Counted from the stretch's first letter, positions 27,893 through 36,678 are shown. The stretch is DNA of 64,000 nucleotides from Microvirga sesbaniae (GCF_025460805.1 NZ_JAMXFJ010000001.1:215859-279858); one strand, 5' to 3'. Numbers and translations are program-made. Notes: generated by a model from the sequence alone, not told the origin.

Positions 27893-29467
27893 ATGTTCGC
27901 AGCCAAAGCTCCCTCCAACGCTCCCGAATGGTCGGTCTCCGACCTGGCGGGTGCCCTCAAGCGCACCCTCGAGGATGCGTTCGGCCATGTCCGCCTGCGC
28001 GGCGAGGTATCGGGCTATCGCGGGCCCCATTCCTCGGGGCATGCCTATTTCTGCCTGAAGGACCAGAACGCCCGCATCGACGCGGTGATCTGGAAGGGAG
28101 CCTTCGCCAAGCTCAGGATCCGCCCCGAGGAGGGGATGGAGGTCATCGCGACCGGCCGCATCACCACCTTTCCGGGCTCGTCCAAGTACCAGATCGTCGT
28201 CGAATCCCTGGAGCCGGCCGGCATTGGCGCCCTCATGGCGCTGCTCGAGGAGCGGCGCCGCAAGCTCAATGCGGAGGGGCTGTTCGCCCAGGAGCGCAAG
28301 CGCCGGCTGCCCTTTCTGCCGCGGGTCGTCGGGGTCGTCACCTCGCCGACCGGAGCGGTGATCCGCGACATTCTCCACCGGCTGGAGGACCGTTTCCCGC
28401 GCCGCGTCCTGGTCTGGCCTGTGCGCGTGCAGGGCGAGACCTGCGCGGCCGAGGTCGCCGCCGCCATCCGGGGCTTCAACGCCCTCGAGCCGGGCGGGCC
28501 CGTTCCGCGGCCGGACGTGTTGATCGTGGCCCGCGGCGGCGGCTCCATCGAGGACCTTTGGGGGTTCAACGAGGAGATCGTGGTGCGGGCGGCGGCAGAG
28601 AGCGGGATTCCGCTCGTCTCGGCGGTCGGCCATGAAACCGACTGGACCCTGATCGACCATGCGGCCGACATGCGGGCGCCCACGCCCACCGGCGCCGCCG
28701 AGATGGTGGTGCCGGTGCGGGTCGAGCTCATGGCCGCGGTGAACGACCTCTCGCGCCGCCACGGGGAGGCGGCCCTGCGCCTGGTGGAGCGCCGCCGTTC
28801 GGACCTGCGCGCCACCGCCCGTGCGCTTCCGAGCCCCGAGGCCCTGGTCTCGCCCAAGCGGCAGCGCCTCGATCTCGCCGCCGCCAAGCTCTATCCGGCG
28901 CTCGCCCGCAATGCCCGTGGCCACGAGGAGCGGCTGCTCAAGGTGGCGCGCCAGCTCGCCCACGTCTCGCCGGTGGCCAATGTCGCCCGCATGCGTGCCC
29001 GGCTCGATGCCGTGGGGCCGCGCCCCTACAACGCGGTCTGCCGGTCCATCCTGCTGCGCGAGGAGAGCCTCAAGCAGATCGGACGCCGCCTGGTGGTGTC
29101 TCGCGAGACTCTGCTGCGTGCCGAGCGGACGCGCCTCGCCCAGGCCCATGAACTCGCCCAGAGGGTGGCCGAGCGCCTCGGTCCGGCGCTGCAGGGCCAG
29201 ATCGCCCGCAAGGCCGACCGGCTGGACGCCGTATCCAAGCTCTTCGACAGCCTGAACTACAAATCGGTGCTCAAGCGCGGCTTCGTCCTCGTCCGCGATG
29301 GGGACGGGCAGCCGCTCAACTCGGCGGAGGCGGTGCTGGACGGCCAGGCCCTCGTGCTCGAGTTCGCCGACGGACAGGCGGATGCGACCGGCGGCCGGAT
29401 CGGGACGAGGCCGAAGGCGGCCAAGCCCAAGCTTCTGGTCGCAGAGGAGCAGGGCGCCTTGTTCTGA
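27893..29467 (+). CDS. xseA: Exodeoxyribonuclease VII large subunit
   Basis: This is the catalytic subunit of the single-strand-specific exonuclease VII. The N-terminal OB-fold is EWSVSDLAGALKRTLEDAFGHVRLRGEVSGYRG. The catalytic domain carries VVTSPTGAVIRDIL, RGGGSIEDLWGFNEE and SAVGHETDWTLIDHAADMRAPTPTGAAE, including the conserved Gly-His-Glu-Thr-Asp segment. A long coiled-coil region follows, then the C-terminal KRGFVLVRD block. At 524 residues it is within the family range. The small subunit gene xseB is not in the window. It is followed by a DUF2093 gene, an order I recall from other Hyphomicrobiales. Confidence 0.95.
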   Translation: MFAAKAPSNAPEWSVSDLAGALKRTLEDAFGHVRLRGEVSGYRGPHSSGHAYFCLKDQNARIDAVIWKGAFAKLRIRPEEGMEVIATGRITTFPGSSKYQIVVESLEPAGIGALMALLEERRRKLNAEGLFAQERKRRLPFLPRVVGVVTSPTGAVIRDILHRLEDRFPRRVLVWPVRVQGETCAAEVAAAIRGFNALEPGGPVPRPDVLIVARGGGSIEDLWGFNEEIVVRAAAESGIPLVSAVGHETDWTLIDHAADMRAPTPTGAAEMVVPVRVELMAAVNDLSRRHGEAALRLVERRRSDLRATARALPSPEALVSPKRQRLDLAAAKLYPALARNARGHEERLLKVARQLAHVSPVANVARMRARLDAVGPRPYNAVCRSILLREESLKQIGRRLVVSRETLLRAERTRLAQAHELAQRVAERLGPALQGQIARKADRLDAVSKLFDSLNYKSVLKRGFVLVRDGDGQPLNSAEAVLDGQALVLEFADGQADATGGRIGTRPKAAKPKLLVAEEQGALF

Positions 29468-29528
29468 GCGGGGATTGGAAATCCTCGTCGGGCCTGCTTA
29501 TGTGAAGGATGGCGCAACGCATTCCTCG

Positions 29529-29759
29529 ATGTCATCGATGTTGAACAAGTTCGAACGCAGCGGCGGCGAAGCCGTCGTGCAATATCTCGACAGCAACCTC
29601 CGGGTCCTGAAGCCCGGGGCCTATGTGCGCTGCGCGGTGACGGGGGTCGAGATCCCCCTCGACGAGCTGAAGTACTGGAGCGTCGAGCGGCAGGAGGCCT
29701 ATGCCTCGCCCGAAGCGGTGATGATGCGCATCACCGGCGGGACGGGGCCTCAGACGTAG
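29529..29759 (+). CDS. DUF2093 domain protein
   Basis: This is a small soluble protein of 76 residues, or 73 if it begins at the second ATG (29538, MLNKFERSGG). It matches my recollection of DUF2093: AVVQYLDSNLRVLKPGAYVRCAVTG, then IPLDELKYWSVERQEAY. The single Cys and the compact beta pattern suggest a small barrel. Function is unknown. It follows xseA and its last 29 bases overlap the end of lpxK on the opposite strand, so the two genes are convergent. Confidence 0.8.
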   Translation: MSSMLNKFERSGGEAVVQYLDSNLRVLKPGAYVRCAVTGVEIPLDELKYWSVERQEAYASPEAVMMRITGGTGPQT

Positions 29760-30771
29760 CGCCGCCGTTCAGGCGCCTCTCGTTGATGCGGCGCAGGAGC
29801 AGGTTGCGCAGCCCCGCCTCATTCTCGATTCGAAGGCGCACGGGCAGGACCAGCAAGTCCGGCCAAGGCTTGGTCTTCTCCGCCGACAAGACCCGCGCAA
29901 AGTCCTTTTCCGTCGTCACGGCGTGAAGCCCACGCGTCGCCGCCTCGCGGCGCAGGGCCATGAGATCGGCTGGCGTGTAGCGGTGATGGTCGGGAAAGGA
30001 ATGGGCGGCTTCGACGAGAGCGCCGCAGCTCCTCAGGGTCTCGAAGAACTTCTCGGGCCGACCGATGCCCGCAAAGGCCAGCACCATCCGGCCTTCCAGC
30101 AACCGGGCCGTCTCCGCAGGCGGCTCGAGCCTCGCCGTGAACACGCGCTTGTCGCGCCGCTCGGCCTCTTCGGCGATGCGCCGCCCCGGCTCTCCCTCGC
30201 CGATGACGAGAACCGCGTCGGTCCTGGGCCATTGCGCGTCCATGGCGGCGCGCAGGGGGCCGGCCGGCAGGGGCAGTCCGTTGCCGATCCCGGTTGCCCC
30301 GTCGACGACTGCAATGGCGCAATCCTTGGTCAGCGACGGGTTCTGAAGCCCGTCATCCATGATGACGACCGTCGCCCCGATCTCGTGGGCCAACTGCGCT
30401 CCGGCCGGGCGGTTTCGCGACACGATGGTCCGGGCCGCACCCGAAAGCAGGATGGGTTCGTCGCCCACGTCCCGGGCCGTATGCTCCGTCCGGACCTGCA
30501 CCGGGCCGGGCAGGGAGCCGCCATAGCCGCGGGACAGGAAGGCCGGGCTCTCTCCGGCGCCCTCGAGGATCCTTGCCACGGCCAGGGCCGCCGGCGTCTT
30601 GCCGGCGCCGCCGGCGGTGAAGTTGCCGATGCAGATGACGGGAAGATCGGCCCTCTTGCCGGGCTGCTGCATCCGGCTCGTGGCGATGGCGCCGTAGAGA
30701 AGTCCGGCCGGGCGCAGCAGCGTCGCCCGAAACGATGGGGAAGGCGCCCACCAGAAATGCGGCGCCCGCAT
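29731..30771 (-). CDS. lpxK: Tetraacyldisaccharide 4'-kinase
   Basis: This inner-membrane-associated kinase adds the 4'-phosphate to the lipid A precursor, forming lipid IVA. The P-loop is GNFTAGGAGKTPAAL near residue 52. FLSRGYGG, VGDEPILL and VIMDDGLQNPSL are strong family blocks, the latter holding the catalytic-region Asp. The length is 346 residues. Its start overlaps the waaA stop by a single-base to four-base junction, and it is the last gene of the cysQ-DUF4170-DUF374-waaA-lpxK operon. The Kdo transferase that uses its product is encoded directly upstream. Confidence 0.95.
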   Translation of the reverse strand: MRAPHFWWAPSPSFRATLLRPAGLLYGAIATSRMQQPGKRADLPVICIGNFTAGGAGKTPAALAVARILEGAGESPAFLSRGYGGSLPGPVQVRTEHTARDVGDEPILLSGAARTIVSRNRPAGAQLAHEIGATVVIMDDGLQNPSLTKDCAIAVVDGATGIGNGLPLPAGPLRAAMDAQWPRTDAVLVIGEGEPGRRIAEEAERRDKRVFTARLEPPAETARLLEGRMVLAFAGIGRPEKFFETLRSCGALVEAAHSFPDHHRYTPADLMALRREAATRGLHAVTTEKDFARVLSAEKTKPWPDLLVLPVRLRIENEAGLRNLLLRRINERRLNGGATSEAPSRR

Positions 30772-32060
30772 CAGCGGCGCGCTCCCAGTTTCGCCTGCAC
30801 GATGAAGGGCTCGACCGATTGCATGGTCCGGTCCACGGCCCCGCCGAGCGCCTGCACGGCATCTCCGGCCTTGCGGGCCATGTCGCGCGTCAGAGCCGCG
30901 TTGGTCAGCATTTCGTTGACGGCCCGGGCCAGGGTGGCGCTGTCCTTCACCATCACGGCGCCGCGCGACTGGTCAAGGGCATCGTAGATCTCGGTGGCGC
31001 TGTGGATATGGGGGCCGTGCAGGATAGCGGCGCCGAGCTTGGCCGGCTCGATGGGATTGTGGCCGCCGATCGGCACCAGGGTGCCGCCCATGAGAACGAT
31101 GGGCGAGAGACGGTAGAACAGGCCCATCTCGCCGATCGTGTCGACCACGTAGACGTCCGTGGCCCGGTCCGGGTGAATGCCCCCGGACCGCCGGCTCGCC
31201 CGCAGGCCTGCCTGCCCGGCGAGGCCGGCGACCTCCGGGCCCCGATCGGGATGGCGCGGCGCGATGATGGTGAGCAGGCGAGGGTGGCGGGCCGCCAGGG
31301 CGCGATGCACCGCGATGATCGCACTTTCCTCGCCGGGGTGGGTGCTGGCCGCAAGCCAGACCGGGCGCCCTGCGATCAGCCCCGAGAGATGCGCCACGAC
31401 GCGGGGATCGGCCGGCGGCGCCGCCGCGTCGAACTTGATGTTGCCGGTCACGATCACCCGTGGGGCGCCGAGCCTCGCCAGCCGTTCGGCGTCCTCGGAC
31501 GTCTGGGCGAGGCAGAGGGCGAAGCGCTCGAGAAGGCCCCGGATGATCCCCGGCATCTTCTGCCAGCGCCGGTACGATCGATCGGACATCCGGCCGTTGA
31601 CCATGACCAGCGGGATGTCGCGCTCCGACAGGGCCATGATCGTGTTCGGCCAGATCTCGGATTCGGCGATCAGGGCCAGGTCCGGCTGCCAATGGTCCAG
31701 AAACCTCTTTATATAACGTGGCACATCGAGCGGGACAAACTGATGGATGGCGCCGGGCGGAAGGCGCCGTGCGATCAGGGAGGCGGAGGTCTTGGTGCCC
31801 GACGTGACGAGCACCGCAAGGCCGCGCTGGGTCATCCGCTCCACGACCGGCAGAAGCGACAGGGTCTCTCCGATGCTGGCGCCGTGGACCCAGATCAGGT
31901 GGCCCTTGGGCCGCTGCCGGCTGGGATAGCCCTGCCGCTCCCCGAGCCGCGTCCGGTCCTCCCGGCCCTTGTGCTGGCGCCAGTAGAGGAGGCCCAGCAC
32001 GGCCGGCTCCAGGACGGAAACGGCCGTGCGGTACGCCTTGAAGATGATCGGGAAGCTCAT
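30771..32060 (-). CDS. waaA: 3-deoxy-D-manno-octulosonic acid (Kdo) transferase
   Basis: This glycosyltransferase family 30 enzyme transfers Kdo residues from CMP-Kdo to lipid IVA at the inner membrane. A short N-terminal hydrophobic anchor is followed by IWVHGASIGETLSLLPVVERM with the base Glu of the family. VTSGTKTSASL, AESEIWPN, NGRMSDRSYRRW and PIGGHNPIEPAKLGAAILHGP are conserved blocks of KdtA, the last binding the nucleotide sugar. At 429 residues it is complete. It overlaps the preceding acyltransferase-type gene by four bases (ATGA), and lpxK follows with overlap. Whether it adds one or two Kdo residues cannot be read from sequence. Confidence 0.95.
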   Translation of the reverse strand: MSFPIIFKAYRTAVSVLEPAVLGLLYWRQHKGREDRTRLGERQGYPSRQRPKGHLIWVHGASIGETLSLLPVVERMTQRGLAVLVTSGTKTSASLIARRLPPGAIHQFVPLDVPRYIKRFLDHWQPDLALIAESEIWPNTIMALSERDIPLVMVNGRMSDRSYRRWQKMPGIIRGLLERFALCLAQTSEDAERLARLGAPRVIVTGNIKFDAAAPPADPRVVAHLSGLIAGRPVWLAASTHPGEESAIIAVHRALAARHPRLLTIIAPRHPDRGPEVAGLAGQAGLRASRRSGGIHPDRATDVYVVDTIGEMGLFYRLSPIVLMGGTLVPIGGHNPIEPAKLGAAILHGPHIHSATEIYDALDQSRGAVMVKDSATLARAVNEMLTNAALTRDMARKAGDAVQALGGAVDRTMQSVEPFIVQAKLGARR

Positions 32061-32806
32061 GCCCGGGAGCCTCCCATGAGCACGGACCGGGGTTTGGCGC
32101 CAGGATCCTTGGCGCCAGGATCCTTCGACCCCACCAGATCATAGGCGCGCGCATGCACCCGGTCGAGTTCCCTCTCGACGGCTCGTCTGAGGGATTCGAG
32201 CGTCTCCCCGTCCGCATCCCGCGGCACCGGGATCGGGTCCCCGAGCACCATGGCGCCGCGGCCGAAGGGCAGGCCGATGCTGGCCTTGTCCCAGCTGTCG
32301 AAGTCGATGCGGCGGCTGGTGACGACGGCAACCGGCACGATGGGCCGTCCCGACAGCTGGGCGAGGGTCACGATGCCCTGGCCGCAGACCCGCGAGATCT
32401 TCGGGATGTCGGCCGTCATCACCACCATCTCCCCGTCGCTCAGCGCCCTGAGCATGGCCCGCATGGCCTGGGCTCCGCCCTTCTTGCGGATGTCGCGGCC
32501 CCGCGCGCCGGAACCCCGGATGGCCCGCACCCCCAGATGGCGCAACGCGATGGCGTTGAACTCGCCGTCGCCCGAGCGGGAGACGAGGCTTGCGGCCTTG
32601 TCCTGCGGCCTCTTGGCGAAGTGGATCATGAAATGCTGCCCGTGCCACATGGCGGCGATCACGGGCATTTCGATCCGGTCATAGGCATCCGCCGGTTCCA
32701 TGACGAACCGGTTCGTGCGCTGCACGAGTTTGAGATAGCCCGCGACGAGAAGGCCCAGGACTTCCTGGACCGCTCGAGACCGGACGATGCGCTTGACGAG
32801 ACCCAT
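32057..32806 (-). CDS. Lysophospholipid acyltransferase-family protein (DUF374)
   Basis: This is a membrane-associated protein of 249 residues in the DUF374/LPLAT-like group. PVIAAMWHGQHFMIHF contains the His that stands where acyltransferases have their HxxxxD motif (here H-G-Q-H). LVSRSGDGEFNA and GSGARGRDIRKKGGAQAMRAML are family blocks. The tail DPGAKDPGAKP is a small duplication: the underlying DNA has two near-identical 12-bp units around 32105-32130. The start at 32806 begins just after the DUF4170 gene. It sits in the lipid A operon, so a role in acylating the Kdo-lipid A region or a related phospholipid is an inference. Confidence 0.82.
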   Translation of the reverse strand: MGLVKRIVRSRAVQEVLGLLVAGYLKLVQRTNRFVMEPADAYDRIEMPVIAAMWHGQHFMIHFAKRPQDKAASLVSRSGDGEFNAIALRHLGVRAIRGSGARGRDIRKKGGAQAMRAMLRALSDGEMVVMTADIPKISRVCGQGIVTLAQLSGRPIVPVAVVTSRRIDFDSWDKASIGLPFGRGAMVLGDPIPVPRDADGETLESLRRAVERELDRVHARAYDLVGSKDPGAKDPGAKPRSVLMGGSRA

Positions 32807-32820
32807 GGTGACAGGAGGGA

Positions 32821-33054
32821 TCAGCCGTTCTGCGGATCCAGCAGGCGGTGGAGGTGGACGATGAAGTAGCGCATCTGCGCATTGTCCACGGTCGCCTGCG
32901 CCTTGGCCTTCCAGGCCGTGTGGGCGCTGGCGTAGTTCGGGAAGATTCCGACGATGTCGAGCTTGGAAAGATCCTTGAAATCGACGGATTCGAGGCTGGT
33001 GAGCTCGCCTCCGAAAACCAGGTGCAGGAGTTGCTTGCCAGGCGTGTCGGTCAT
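32821..33054 (-). CDS. DUF4170 protein
   Basis: This small soluble protein of 77 residues is recognised as DUF4170 by its block LVFGGELTSLESVDFKDLSK and AHTAWKAKAQATVDNAQMRYFIVHLHRLLDP. Function is unknown. It is consistently found beside the Kdo transferase operon in Hyphomicrobiales, as far as I recall, and lies here between cysQ and the DUF374 gene with short gaps on both sides. No membrane segment or signal peptide is visible. A regulatory or scaffolding role in lipid A assembly would be speculation. Confidence 0.8.
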   Translation of the reverse strand: MTDTPGKQLLHLVFGGELTSLESVDFKDLSKLDIVGIFPNYASAHTAWKAKAQATVDNAQMRYFIVHLHRLLDPQNG

Positions 33055-33114
33055 GGTGATAGGGCTCTTCTGAAGAGGGTTGGACGGATCGGTGGTGAAG
33101 CGAGCCGACGGTGT

Positions 33115-33936
33115 TCAGGCTCTCATGGCCCCAATAGCACGAGGATGCAACTGTGACGCAACGGCAATCATCTCGCCGTGTACGGGATGGGGCCTGTTGT
33201 AGGCCGGGGTCGAACCGTCGAGCTCGGTCAGGCGTCCGCCCGCCTCCCGCAGGATGAGGTCCGCGGCGGCGATGTCCCAATCCTGGGCGTTGGCCGAGAC
33301 GAGGCCCACGTCGATGGAGCCGTCGGCGACCCGGGCCAGCCTGAGCGCCAGGGACGGCACCTTCGGTAGTCGCTCGACCGGACCCATGCGGCGCTCGAGC
33401 CGGTCCACGAGGGGCTTGGGACCCGCGACCCGCGGCGGGACATGGCCGGACCCGGGAAGCTGCAGCCGATCGCCGTTGCACCAGGCGCCTTCGCCGAGAC
33501 GCGCTTCGTAGAGACGCTCGTGGGCCGGGGCGTAGAGGACGCCGAGAACGGTCCGGCCGTCCCTCACCAGGGCGATGGAGACGGCCCAGTCCGGGTGGCC
33601 GGATGCGAAGGCCCTCGTCCCGTCGATGGGATCGACGATCCAGACATAGCTCTGGTCGAGGCGCGCGGGATCGTCGGCAGTCTCCTCGGAGAGCCAGCCG
33701 GCCTCGGGGAGCAACCCGGACAGGTGCCCTTTCAGGAAGGTGTCGAGGGCGATGTCCGCCTCCGTCACCGGGGAGCTTTGCCCCTTGTACCAGAGCTTGG
33801 CGGCCGTCTGGGCGCCGGCGCGGAAATAGGGCAGGGCCAGGTCTCCCGCCCGGTGGGCGGCCTCGCGCACGGCAGGCGCGAGGGACGGGATGGGAAGGGG
33901 TGAGGACGACGGCATCGAGCCTGAGATGGGAACCAT
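33115..33936 (-). CDS. cysQ: 3'(2'),5'-bisphosphate nucleotidase CysQ / inositol-monophosphatase family
   Basis: This Mg-dependent, lithium-sensitive-type phosphatase of the inositol monophosphatase superfamily most likely dephosphorylates 3'-phosphoadenosine 5'-phosphate. Metal ligands lie in WLSEETADD, in VDPIDGTRAF, and in WDIAAADLILREAGG. ATGs at 34035, 33936 and 33915 are in frame. I chose 33936 (MVPISG) because the upstream part is built of intergenic repeat sequence. The Ala/Pro-rich beginning is not conserved, so 33915 is equally plausible. It is the first gene of the operon leading to waaA and lpxK. No clear ribosome site precedes either start. Confidence 0.9.
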   Translation of the reverse strand: MVPISGSMPSSSPLPIPSLAPAVREAAHRAGDLALPYFRAGAQTAAKLWYKGQSSPVTEADIALDTFLKGHLSGLLPEAGWLSEETADDPARLDQSYVWIVDPIDGTRAFASGHPDWAVSIALVRDGRTVLGVLYAPAHERLYEARLGEGAWCNGDRLQLPGSGHVPPRVAGPKPLVDRLERRMGPVERLPKVPSLALRLARVADGSIDVGLVSANAQDWDIAAADLILREAGGRLTELDGSTPAYNRPHPVHGEMIAVASQLHPRAIGAMRA

Positions 33937-34002
33937 GGGCAGGAGATACCATATCCCGCCTTCCCAAACCTTTCTTTTCGGACGGTGCGCCAGCCAAGAG
34001 GG

Positions 34003-34053
34003 GAGCATCGGATCCGATCCCAAAAGTGGGACCACTTTTCACGTCCGATGCTC
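34003..34053. repeat. Two-stem palindromic repeat, GAGCATCGGA family
   Basis: GAGCATCGGA / TCCGATGCTC forms the outer stem and AAAAGTGG / CCACTTTT the inner stem. The left half overlaps the discarded upstream part of the cysQ frame. Related copies lie at 34279, 39633, 39697 and 58488. Confidence 0.85.
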
Positions 34054-34082
34054 GAGCGTATCCTTGTGATGATACCCCCCAC

Positions 34083-34185
34083 GTCATGGCCGGCCAGTCA
34101 TCACCCCTGTCTCGCCGGCCATCCCGATTGTCTCGAGCACGGCGCCTCTCGGAATCGGGATCACCGGGACAAGCCCGGTGATGAC
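34083..34185 (+). repeat. Cloverleaf composite repeat, long form
   Basis: It begins GTCATGGCCGGCCAGTCATC and ends CCCGGTGATGAC, with CCCGAT/ATCGGG closing the spacer. A second partial end (CCCGGTGATGAC) follows at 34205-34216. Together with the neighbouring repeats it fills the 370-base gap from cysQ to ubiA. No gene is seen there. Confidence 0.85.
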
Positions 34186-34278
34186 GTGGAGAAGGTGGTC
34201 AGGGCCCGGTGATGACGGGGTGGCGGATCGGCCGAGCGATCAAGACAGGGTCCCGAGCGGTGCGCCGCTCAAAGGCTT

Positions 34279-34311
34279 GAGCATCGGATCCGATCCCGAA
34301 AGATGCTCTAG
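34279..34311. repeat. Truncated GAGCATCGGA repeat at the ubiA stop
   Basis: GAGCATCGGATCCGATCC is followed by AGATGCTCTAG. The closing TAG, read on the minus strand, is the ubiA stop codon. Confidence 0.7.
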
Positions 34312-35237
34312 ACGAGGCAGTCGAGGGTGAGGGCGGCAAACAGGATCAGGCCGGCGTCCCGGTTCGAGCGGAAGAGGCGCAGCGCGCCGGCCCCGTCAGA
34401 AGGGTCGATGCGCGCCACCTGCCAGCCCAGGTGAAGGGCGAAGAGGCCCAGTCCCGCGAAGGACGCGAGGCCCGCTCCGGCCAAGCCCAAGGACGCGGTG
34501 ACGGAGACGAGGGTCAGCGCATAGCAGATGGCGACGCCGAGCCTGACGTTCTCGCCGAAGTACCGGGCCGAGGACTTGATCCCGGCGATCTCGTCGTCCT
34601 CGATGTCCTGCAGGGCGTAGATGGTGTCGTAGCCCACCACCCAGGCAATGCTGCCGAGATAGAGGAGGATCGCGGCCGGGCTCAAGGAGCCGAAGGCCGC
34701 CGCCCAGCCCATCAGGGCCCCCCAGGCGAAGGCAAAGCCCAGGACGATCTGCGGCATCCAGAAGAAGCGCTTCATGAACGGGTAGAGGGCGACCACCCCC
34801 AGGGACGCGAAGCCGGTCGCGACCGCGAAGGCGTTGAACTGGAGCAGGACCAGCAATCCGACGAGCCCCTGGAGCGCCAGGAAGGCCAGGGCTCCCTTGA
34901 CGGTGATCTGGCCCGAGGGAAGGGGGCGCTGGCGGGTGCGCTCGACACGGGTGTCGAGATCCCGGTCGACGATGTCGTTATAGGTGCAGCCGGCCCCGCG
35001 CATGGCGACGGCGCCGATCAGGAAGAGCAGGCAGTGGACCGGGTTCGGCCAGGGCTGCCCGGCCGCGATGGCGGCGAGCGCCGCCGACCACCAGCAGGGC
35101 AGGAGAAGCAGCCACCAGCCGATAGGCCGCTCGATGCGGGCGAGGCGCAGGTAGGGCCGGAAGCCGGCCGGCGCCCATCGCTCGGCCCAATGGCCCTTGA
35201 CCGCATCGGGAAGGGACGGCGCTGCAGGGGGCTCCAT
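34308..35237 (-). CDS. ubiA: 4-hydroxybenzoate polyprenyltransferase
   Basis: This integral membrane enzyme prenylates 4-hydroxybenzoate, an early step of ubiquinone synthesis. The first Asp-rich motif is NDIVDRDLD and the second is ALQDIEDDE, both facing the membrane surface and binding the Mg-diphosphate. About eight hydrophobic segments are visible. At 309 residues it is normal. GCTYNDIVDRDLDTRVERTRQRPLPSG is highly family-like. It is the only ubiquinone gene in the window. A small exported-protein gene lies 17 bases upstream of its start on the same strand. Its stop codon lies within a repeat. Confidence 0.95.
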   Translation of the reverse strand: MEPPAAPSLPDAVKGHWAERWAPAGFRPYLRLARIERPIGWWLLLLPCWWSAALAAIAAGQPWPNPVHCLLFLIGAVAMRGAGCTYNDIVDRDLDTRVERTRQRPLPSGQITVKGALAFLALQGLVGLLVLLQFNAFAVATGFASLGVVALYPFMKRFFWMPQIVLGFAFAWGALMGWAAAFGSLSPAAILLYLGSIAWVVGYDTIYALQDIEDDEIAGIKSSARYFGENVRLGVAICYALTLVSVTASLGLAGAGLASFAGLGLFALHLGWQVARIDPSDGAGALRLFRSNRDAGLILFAALTLDCLV

Positions 35238-35254
35238 CGCTCAGATGGCCGGGC

Positions 35255-35728
35255 TCAGAGGGCACCCTTCGGGACGGACAAGGTGCCGGTCAGGCCACCG
35301 CCCATCTTGCCCGCGATTCCGCCCTGCTGGCCCTGCTGCTGCTGCTTGGCGCGCTTTTCCATCTCGGCCATCTTGGCGGCTGCGCCGCAGGCCTGGCCCT
35401 TGAACTGCTGGGAGCGCTTGTGGTCCTCGGAGAAGCTCTGGATCAGCTGATCGGGAACCTGGCACCAATCCTTGTTGTCGGTCATCCATTTCTCGCCGGC
35501 GGCGCCGTTCGTCACGAGCTTGGAGAAGACCGTGCAGGCGGCGCGGGGATCGATCTGCTTGTTCTTGCCGCCGTTGGTGAGCTTGTTGACCTGCTGGATC
35601 AGGTTCTGCCGCTCCTGCAGGATCTTCTGGCCTTCCTGGCAGGCGCTCGACTGCGCGAAGGCAGGAGCCGTCACGAAAATGCCAGCGACGGCAAGCGCAG
35701 CCAGGATGTGCGAACGGATATGCGTCAT
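35255..35728 (-). CDS. Exported hypothetical protein, coiled-coil and Cys-bearing
   Basis: I do not recognise a family. A signal peptide (MTHIRSHILAALAVAGIFVTAPAFA, residues 1 to 25) is followed by a helical, Gln-rich mature region with a coiled-coil tendency (CQEGQKILQERQNLIQQVNKL). Cysteines at four positions and a Lys/Gln-rich KQQQQGQQGG segment precede a Gly-rich tail. The start at 35728 is supported by GAGGGA nine bases upstream. An upstream in-frame ATG would precede the signal peptide. It may be co-transcribed with ubiA (17-base gap). A periplasmic location is likely. Function is not inferable. Confidence 0.75.
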   Translation of the reverse strand: MTHIRSHILAALAVAGIFVTAPAFAQSSACQEGQKILQERQNLIQQVNKLTNGGKNKQIDPRAACTVFSKLVTNGAAGEKWMTDNKDWCQVPDQLIQSFSEDHKRSQQFKGQACGAAAKMAEMEKRAKQQQQGQQGGIAGKMGGGLTGTLSVPKGAL

Positions 35729-35931
35729 GCCCAAAATTCCCTCACTCGGCCCGCGACGTCTCGCGGGCCAGGGTTCTGTTAACAGGTTCAGGGCCTTGAG
35801 GCCAAGAGGCGAATGGTCGCCTTGGGCATAAGCTGTGCCGTTTGGCACCTGAATATTCCGTGACCGGACCGGCCGGCCCCTCCCTCGGGGCCCGGGAACT
35901 TGATACAGGAGGGGCGTTTCGGAAGGTTGCC

Positions 35932-36678
35932 ATGGCCGATTACGACTTCAACGCCCCCCGCCTCTTCATCGACGCCCCGCTCCGGGCCGGGGCCCGGATC
36001 CCGCTCGAGCGGGGGCAGGCCAATTACCTCCTGAACGTCCTGCGCCTGAAGGCCGGCGAGTCCGTGCTGATCTTCAACGGGCGGGACGGAGAATGGCGCG
36101 CCGAGGTGGCGGTCGAAGGGCGCAAGGCCGCCGACCTCGTCTGTGCGGCCCGGACCCGGGAGCAGGGGACCGCGCCCGACATCATCTACGCCTTCGCGCC
36201 GCTCAAGCATGCCCGGCTCGACTACATGGTCCAGAAGGCCGTGGAGATGGGAGCGGGTGTTCTCCAGCCGGTTCTGACCCGCCGGACCCAGGCCTCCCGG
36301 GTCAACCTGGACCGCATGCGCAGCAACGCCGTCGAGGCGGCCGAGCAATGCGGGATCCTGTCGGTTCCGGAGGTCCGCGAGGAGGAGAATTTGGAGCGGT
36401 TTCTCAAGGGGTTGGAGAAGGATCGCCTGGTCGTCTTCTGCGACGAGAACGCCCCCGTTTCCAACCCGGTCAGGGCTCTGGCCGAGCTTGGGAACAATCA
36501 AGCTGGTCTGGCCGTTATCGTGGGCCCCGAAGGAGGGTTCACCGACCAGGAGAGAGCGCTTGTCGCCGCCCACGAAAGATGTGTTTGCGTATCGTTGGGT
36601 CCGCGAATCCTGCGAGCTGACACAGCCGCTGTGGCCGCGCTGGCGATCGTTCAGTCCGTGCTTGGCGATTGGAACTGA
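35932..36678 (+). CDS. rsmE: 16S rRNA (uracil(1498)-N3)-methyltransferase
   Basis: This is a SPOUT-class methyltransferase for U1498 of 16S rRNA. The N-terminal PUA-like domain starts RLFIDAPLRAGARIPLERGQANYLLNVLRLKAGESVLIFNG. The C-terminal trefoil knot shows IVGPEGGFTDQE and LGPRILRADTAAVAAL, the SAM-binding knot. Its length is 248 residues. I placed the start at 35932, where GGAAGG lies five bases before, and rejected the upstream in-frame ATG at 35842. It is read towards the glutamate-cysteine-ligase-type pair. A ubiA-rsmE-gshA neighbourhood is common in alphaproteobacteria. Confidence 0.93.
   Translation: MADYDFNAPRLFIDAPLRAGARIPLERGQANYLLNVLRLKAGESVLIFNGRDGEWRAEVAVEGRKAADLVCAARTREQGTAPDIIYAFAPLKHARLDYMVQKAVEMGAGVLQPVLTRRTQASRVNLDRMRSNAVEAAEQCGILSVPEVREEENLERFLKGLEKDRLVVFCDENAPVSNPVRALAELGNNQAGLAVIVGPEGGFTDQERALVAAHERCVCVSLGPRILRADTAAVAALAIVQSVLGDWN

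Noticed and set aside
32057-34087. A single 676-residue protein spanning the DUF374 to cysQ region
   Set aside because: Only the last 249 residues match a family. The upstream part is antisense-like reading of cysQ and DUF4170 in another frame.
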